Source of the DNA: Aquifex aeolicus
Lineage (GTDB): Bacteria; Aquificota; Aquificia; Aquificales; Aquificaceae
Assembly (NCBI GenBank): GCA_015662815.1
Contig: DQTK01000024.1
Span: 1 to 8,429 of the forward strand
Length of the DNA stretch: 8,429 bases
Direction of reading: 5' to 3'
This document shows positions 5,921 to 8,429 of the stretch, in pieces. Every line of letters begins with the position of its first letter. Position 1 is the stretch's first letter. The translations under genes and the position numbers were made by a program. The notes below the pieces were generated by a model that saw only the letters and a program-made list of their open reading frames with translations, made no database searches and was not told the DNA's origin.

Positions 5921-6901
5921 TTACCGACCTGCTTTCCTCATATTTCTCAGATGCTCTACGTAAGTTCTGGAAAAGTAATGTCTTCGTCCGTATCTGTCTG
6001 CAACAAAATAAAAGTAGTCAACATCTGCGGGATAAAGTGCGGCTTTTAGGGAAGCAAGCCCAGGATTGGATATGGGTCCGGGAGGAAGTCCGTAGTACAT
6101 ATAGGTATTGTACGGGTCGTCGAGTTTATAAAATTTTTTTAACAGTTTTCCCTTCCAGAAACCATTCCTTTTTGCAACGTATATGACCGTAGGGTCTATT
6201 TGTAGTTTCATCCCTCTTTTTAAACGGTTGTAAATTACAGCTGCTATTAACGGTTTTTCCTTATCTAGGAAGGTCTCCTTTTCTATCATAGAGGCTACAA
6301 TTACCCAGGTCTCCAATGAGAGATTTTTCTTTTTTAACTCTCTTCTCATTTCTTGGGTTTTGGAAAGGAAGTTTTTATACATAACATCTATTACCTTCAG
6401 AGGATGGGTATTTCTTGAAAAATAGTAGGTATCAGGAAACAGGAAACCTTCCATAGAGGGTACGTTCAAATTATATTTCTCGGCTACCTTTTCCGATAGT
6501 GCGTATCTTAAGAAATCTTCTCCATTACATATATTGTTTCTCTCCAGATTCTCGGCTATTTCAAAAAGGTCATCACCTTCCTTTACGGTAATTTTGTAAA
6601 GTTTAGTTTTACCTTCTTCGAGGACTTTATACACATCGTAAATGCTCAGGAAACCTTTAAACTCATATTCCCCCGCTTCCAGTTTACCCCTTTTAAATGC
6701 GTGAAGGATGAGAAAGTAATATTTTGAACTTATAATTCCCTCATTTTCCAATTTTTTTGCAACATCGGGAACCGGAGTACCGTATTTAATCTCAACCACT
6801 TTAGGTTCTATATATATTGGTTTTACAATTTCATAAGCCACATACCCTATAGCACCAAGTACTACAAGCAGATAGAAGAAAGAAAAAAGGACTTTTTTCA
6901 A
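5921..6901 (-). CDS. mltG: MltG (YceG-like) endolytic peptidoglycan transglycosylase
   Basis: This inner-membrane enzyme cuts nascent glycan strands and is thought to end their growth. The 326 residues begin with a basic tip and a single membrane helix (about 4-24). A LysM-like part follows (about 35-110, with two YGTPVPDVAKKL/KEGDDLFEIAENL half-motifs). The YceG catalytic domain shows EGFLFPDTYYF (151-161), the catalytic glutamate E207 in ASMIEKET, NRLKRGMKLQIDPTVIY (225-241) and LPPGPISNPG (272-281). The length is normal. The start is TTG (6899-6901), overlapping the tlyA stop as TTGA. It is supported by a strong Shine-Dalgarno sequence inside the end of tlyA and by the membrane anchor beginning directly after it. 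Tight coupling to tlyA is therefore likely. Confidence 0.95.
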   Translation of the reverse strand: MKKVLFSFFYLLVVLGAIGYVAYEIVKPIYIEPKVVEIKYGTPVPDVAKKLENEGIISSKYYFLILHAFKRGKLEAGEYEFKGFLSIYDVYKVLEEGKTKLYKITVKEGDDLFEIAENLERNNICNGEDFLRYALSEKVAEKYNLNVPSMEGFLFPDTYYFSRNTHPLKVIDVMYKNFLSKTQEMRRELKKKNLSLETWVIVASMIEKETFLDKEKPLIAAVIYNRLKRGMKLQIDPTVIYVAKRNGFWKGKLLKKFYKLDDPYNTYMYYGLPPGPISNPGLASLKAALYPADVDYFYFVADRYGRRHYFSRTYVEHLRNMRKAGR

Positions 6902-7674
6902 TCAACCTCCTCCTCTAAAGCCCTATTAACGGCTTCTTCTATATTAATTTCACTCCCCCTTTTACCGGCAAGAACGAAAAATTCTTCGTTTCCCTTAGTT
7001 CCCTTCGGTCTTGCCTTTGTAATCCCGAAAATCTTAAATCCTTCATCCCTCAGGAAATTTATCACTTTTTCGAGAGCTTCCCTTTTATGTTCTATTTCCT
7101 TCACTATACCTTTTTTAACTTTCCTTGGACACAGTTCAAACTGAGGCTTTACGAGAATCAGAAGCAAACCCTCCTCCTTCAGAAAAGGGAATACGGAAGG
7201 AAGCACTTTTGTAGACGAAATGAACGAAACATCACAGGTTATTATATCTACCTTCTCCGGAATGTATTTGTTTGTCAGCTCTCTTGCATCCGTTTCTTCG
7301 TAGAGTATTACTCTCGGGTCATATCTGAGTTTATAGTCCATCTGTCCCTTGCCTACATCTACAGCGTAAACTTTTTGAACGCCGTATTTTAACATGCAAT
7401 CTGTAAAGCCACCTGTGGAGGACCCCACATCAAGAGCTATTTTCCCTTTTAAATCAAGATTAAACTTTTTTATCGCCCACTCTAATTTTTCTCCTCCCCT
7501 CGATACATACCTGGGTAGCTCCTTTACTTCTACTCTTTCGTCTCCTTTCAACTTATAGCCGGGTTTATCTATAACCCTTCCGTTTACGAGAACTTGCCCT
7601 GCCATTATGACCGCCTGTGCCTTTTCACGGGAAGGAACCAGTCCCATTTTGGTTAGGTATTTATCAAGTCTCAT
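6898..7674 (-). CDS. tlyA: TlyA family rRNA 2'-O-methyltransferase (S4 domain plus FtsJ-like domain)
   Basis: The product is a SAM-dependent enzyme that methylates the ribose of a cytidine in 23S rRNA (C1920 in E. coli numbering), and in longer forms also one in 16S rRNA (C1409). The name comes from an old haemolysin claim. The 258 residues carry an S4 RNA-binding domain (1-50: MRLDKYL, SREKAQAVIMAGQVLVNG), the linker YVSRGGEKLEWA (57-68), the SAM-binding LDVGSSTGGFTDCML (81-95), CDVSFIS (147-153) and VKPQFE (175-180). K63, D148 and K176 are candidate members of the K-D-K-E methyltransferase tetrad. The length fits the shorter type I form, suggesting 23S-only activity; that is inference. It starts at ATG 22 nt after yicC, with an in-frame TAA three codons upstream excluding an earlier start. 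It overlaps mltG by 4 nt. Confidence 0.95.
   Translation of the reverse strand: MRLDKYLTKMGLVPSREKAQAVIMAGQVLVNGRVIDKPGYKLKGDERVEVKELPRYVSRGGEKLEWAIKKFNLDLKGKIALDVGSSTGGFTDCMLKYGVQKVYAVDVGKGQMDYKLRYDPRVILYEETDARELTNKYIPEKVDIITCDVSFISSTKVLPSVFPFLKEEGLLLILVKPQFELCPRKVKKGIVKEIEHKREALEKVINFLRDEGFKIFGITKARPKGTKGNEEFFVLAGKRGSEINIEEAVNRALEEEVD
6906..6914 (-). promoter_or_regulatory. Strong Shine-Dalgarno site of mltG inside the tlyA coding end
   Basis: On the minus strand the last glutamate and valine codons of tlyA form GAGGAGGAGGTT, which holds two overlapping AGGAGG cores (6909-6914 and 6906-6911), 7 and 4 nt before the TTG start of mltG. It is the clearest ribosome-binding site in a window where most genes show none, and it is what decides for the TTG start. 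Confidence 0.75.
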
Positions 7675-7696
7675 AAAAATTTAAAATAGTTTCCCC

Positions 7697-8429
7697 TCAT
7701 TCTATGTTCGCAGCTTGTTGTTTGATTTTATCTATCTCACTTTTTACCTCAACCGTGTACTCGGAAAAATCCGGAATCTTATTTCCGAGCGTGGTTATTT
7801 CTCTATGCATTTCTTGGGCAAGAAACTCTAACTTTTTACCTACTTCTCCATCGGTCTCAAGGAGATTCTTAAACCTCTCTATATGGGTTTTCAACCTTTG
7901 GACTTCTTCATTTACATCGTATTTTTCCAGAAGAAACATGAGTTCGTTCAGAACCATGGGATGTTCTTCCAAAAGGTTTAAAGTGTTAGCCCTCTCGAGT
8001 ATTTTATTTTTAATTTTTTCCTTTACAAGTTCCTTATTTTTATCCAGAATATTTAAAATTTTTTCAATTTTATTTACCCTTCCTTGCAAATCTTTTTTAA
8101 GTGCTTCTCCTTCTTTTCTTCGGCTTTCTATTAAGTCGTCCAAGGCTTTCCTCAAAGCTTCTAGAACGAGCCTTCTTAGTTCTTCATCTATTTCGATTTC
8201 CGTTTTTTCCGAATATCTCCAGGCGTAATCTAAAACTTTATCGTCGGAAGGCTGAAGATTTAACTCTTTTAAAAGCTCTTTAAGCATTTTAACATTAGAT
8301 TTTAGCTTTTCAACATCCACCGGCGGTTTTACAAACTTTTGTTCTATGTCAATAAAAACTGTTACACTTCCCCTTTTCAATTTCCTCTTAATCTCATTCT
8401 TAATTTCCAGTTCTATAGGAATAAGAAAG
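7697..8429 (-). CDS. yicC: YicC family endoribonuclease, 5' end beyond the window
   Basis: The visible part is 243 residues of a protein usually near 290, so about 45-50 N-terminal residues lie to the right of the window. The frame is open to the edge and reads FLIPIELEIKNEIKRKLKRGSVTVFIDIE, which matches the early YicC pattern, so the TTG at 8378-8380 is an internal leucine and not the start. Charged, coiled-coil-like helices fill the middle (SRRKEGEALKKDLQGRVNKI). The C-terminal region has FLAQEMHREITTLGNKIP and ends EVKSEIDKIKQQAANIE, the most conserved part of the family. YicC proteins are reported to be endoribonucleases acting in RNA decay and stress survival in bacteria. Its stop lies 22 nt before tlyA, making it the first visible gene of the minus-strand run. 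Confidence 0.92.
   Translation of the reverse strand, partial: FLIPIELEIKNEIKRKLKRGSVTVFIDIEQKFVKPPVDVEKLKSNVKMLKELLKELNLQPSDDKVLDYAWRYSEKTEIEIDEELRRLVLEALRKALDDLIESRRKEGEALKKDLQGRVNKIEKILNILDKNKELVKEKIKNKILERANTLNLLEEHPMVLNELMFLLEKYDVNEEVQRLKTHIERFKNLLETDGEVGKKLEFLAQEMHREITTLGNKIPDFSEYTVEVKSEIDKIKQQAANIE

Noticed and set aside
7087..7392. Plus-strand 101-residue frame opposite tlyA
   Set aside because: Antisense shadow of the conserved methyltransferase domain, with no recognisable motif.
7704..8283. Plus-strand frames (7704-8228 and 8101-8283) opposite yicC
   Set aside because: The Ser/Leu/Phe-rich translation could suggest a membrane protein, but it is what the reverse of Lys/Glu-rich coiled-coil codons gives. 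The yicC sense frame is conserved to its end.
8378..8380. TTG as the start codon of the yicC gene
   Set aside because: The frame stays open to the right edge, and the upstream residues match the YicC family, so this is an internal leucine of a gene cut by the window.
1..8429. CRISPR arrays, tRNA or rRNA genes, insertion sequences, prophage or defence islands
   Set aside because: No regularly spaced direct repeats, cloverleaf or rRNA sequence, transposase or integrase motifs, or terminal inverted repeats were seen; nearly all the sequence is covered by housekeeping genes.

Overview
The window looks like a piece of an Aquificaceae chromosome, most like Aquifex. This is inferred from the low-GC, tightly packed sequence, the Lys/Glu/Ile-rich proteins typical of thermophiles, the scarcity of Shine-Dalgarno sites, and operons that mix unrelated functions. 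The triosephosphate isomerase and YggS sequences also read as Aquifex-like. No database search was possible, so the genus is a judgement from memory. Coding density is very high, and most neighbouring genes overlap or lie within about 30 nt of each other.

Left part (1-1053, minus strand): yggS, a PLP-homeostasis protein, is followed by a stand-alone ModE-type winged-helix regulator whose start overlaps the yggS stop. A possible signal-peptide start of another minus-strand gene is cut by the left edge. Centre-left (1083-1826, plus strand): tpiA is the only convincing plus-strand gene. It diverges from yggS across only 29 nt, and a perfect 10-bp inverted repeat covers both start codons. Its 3' end overlaps the convergent lptF/lptG-family gene by 42 nt, with an 8-bp hairpin around the tpiA stop codon.

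Right part (8429 down to 1785, minus strand): one long co-oriented run, probably an operon or overlapping operons. In transcription order it is yicC (5' end cut by the window edge), tlyA, mltG, a CobW/COG0523 GTPase, a decayed deoC remnant, a DinG/XPD-like iron-sulfur helicase, and an LptF/LptG-family permease. Known family roles cover RNA decay, rRNA methylation, peptidoglycan chain termination, metal delivery, DNA repair and LPS transport. These share housekeeping or envelope themes but no single pathway.

The least expected content is the roughly 210-nt stretch between the helicase and the GTPase. It is not empty: it holds the first ~27 and last ~40 residues of deoxyribose-phosphate aldolase (DeoC), fused after loss of the middle of the gene, plus a frameshift best explained by loss of one copy of a 7-bp tandem repeat. 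I found no CRISPR array, tRNA, rRNA, insertion sequence, phage gene or recognisable defence system, and nothing that amounts to a new multi-gene system.
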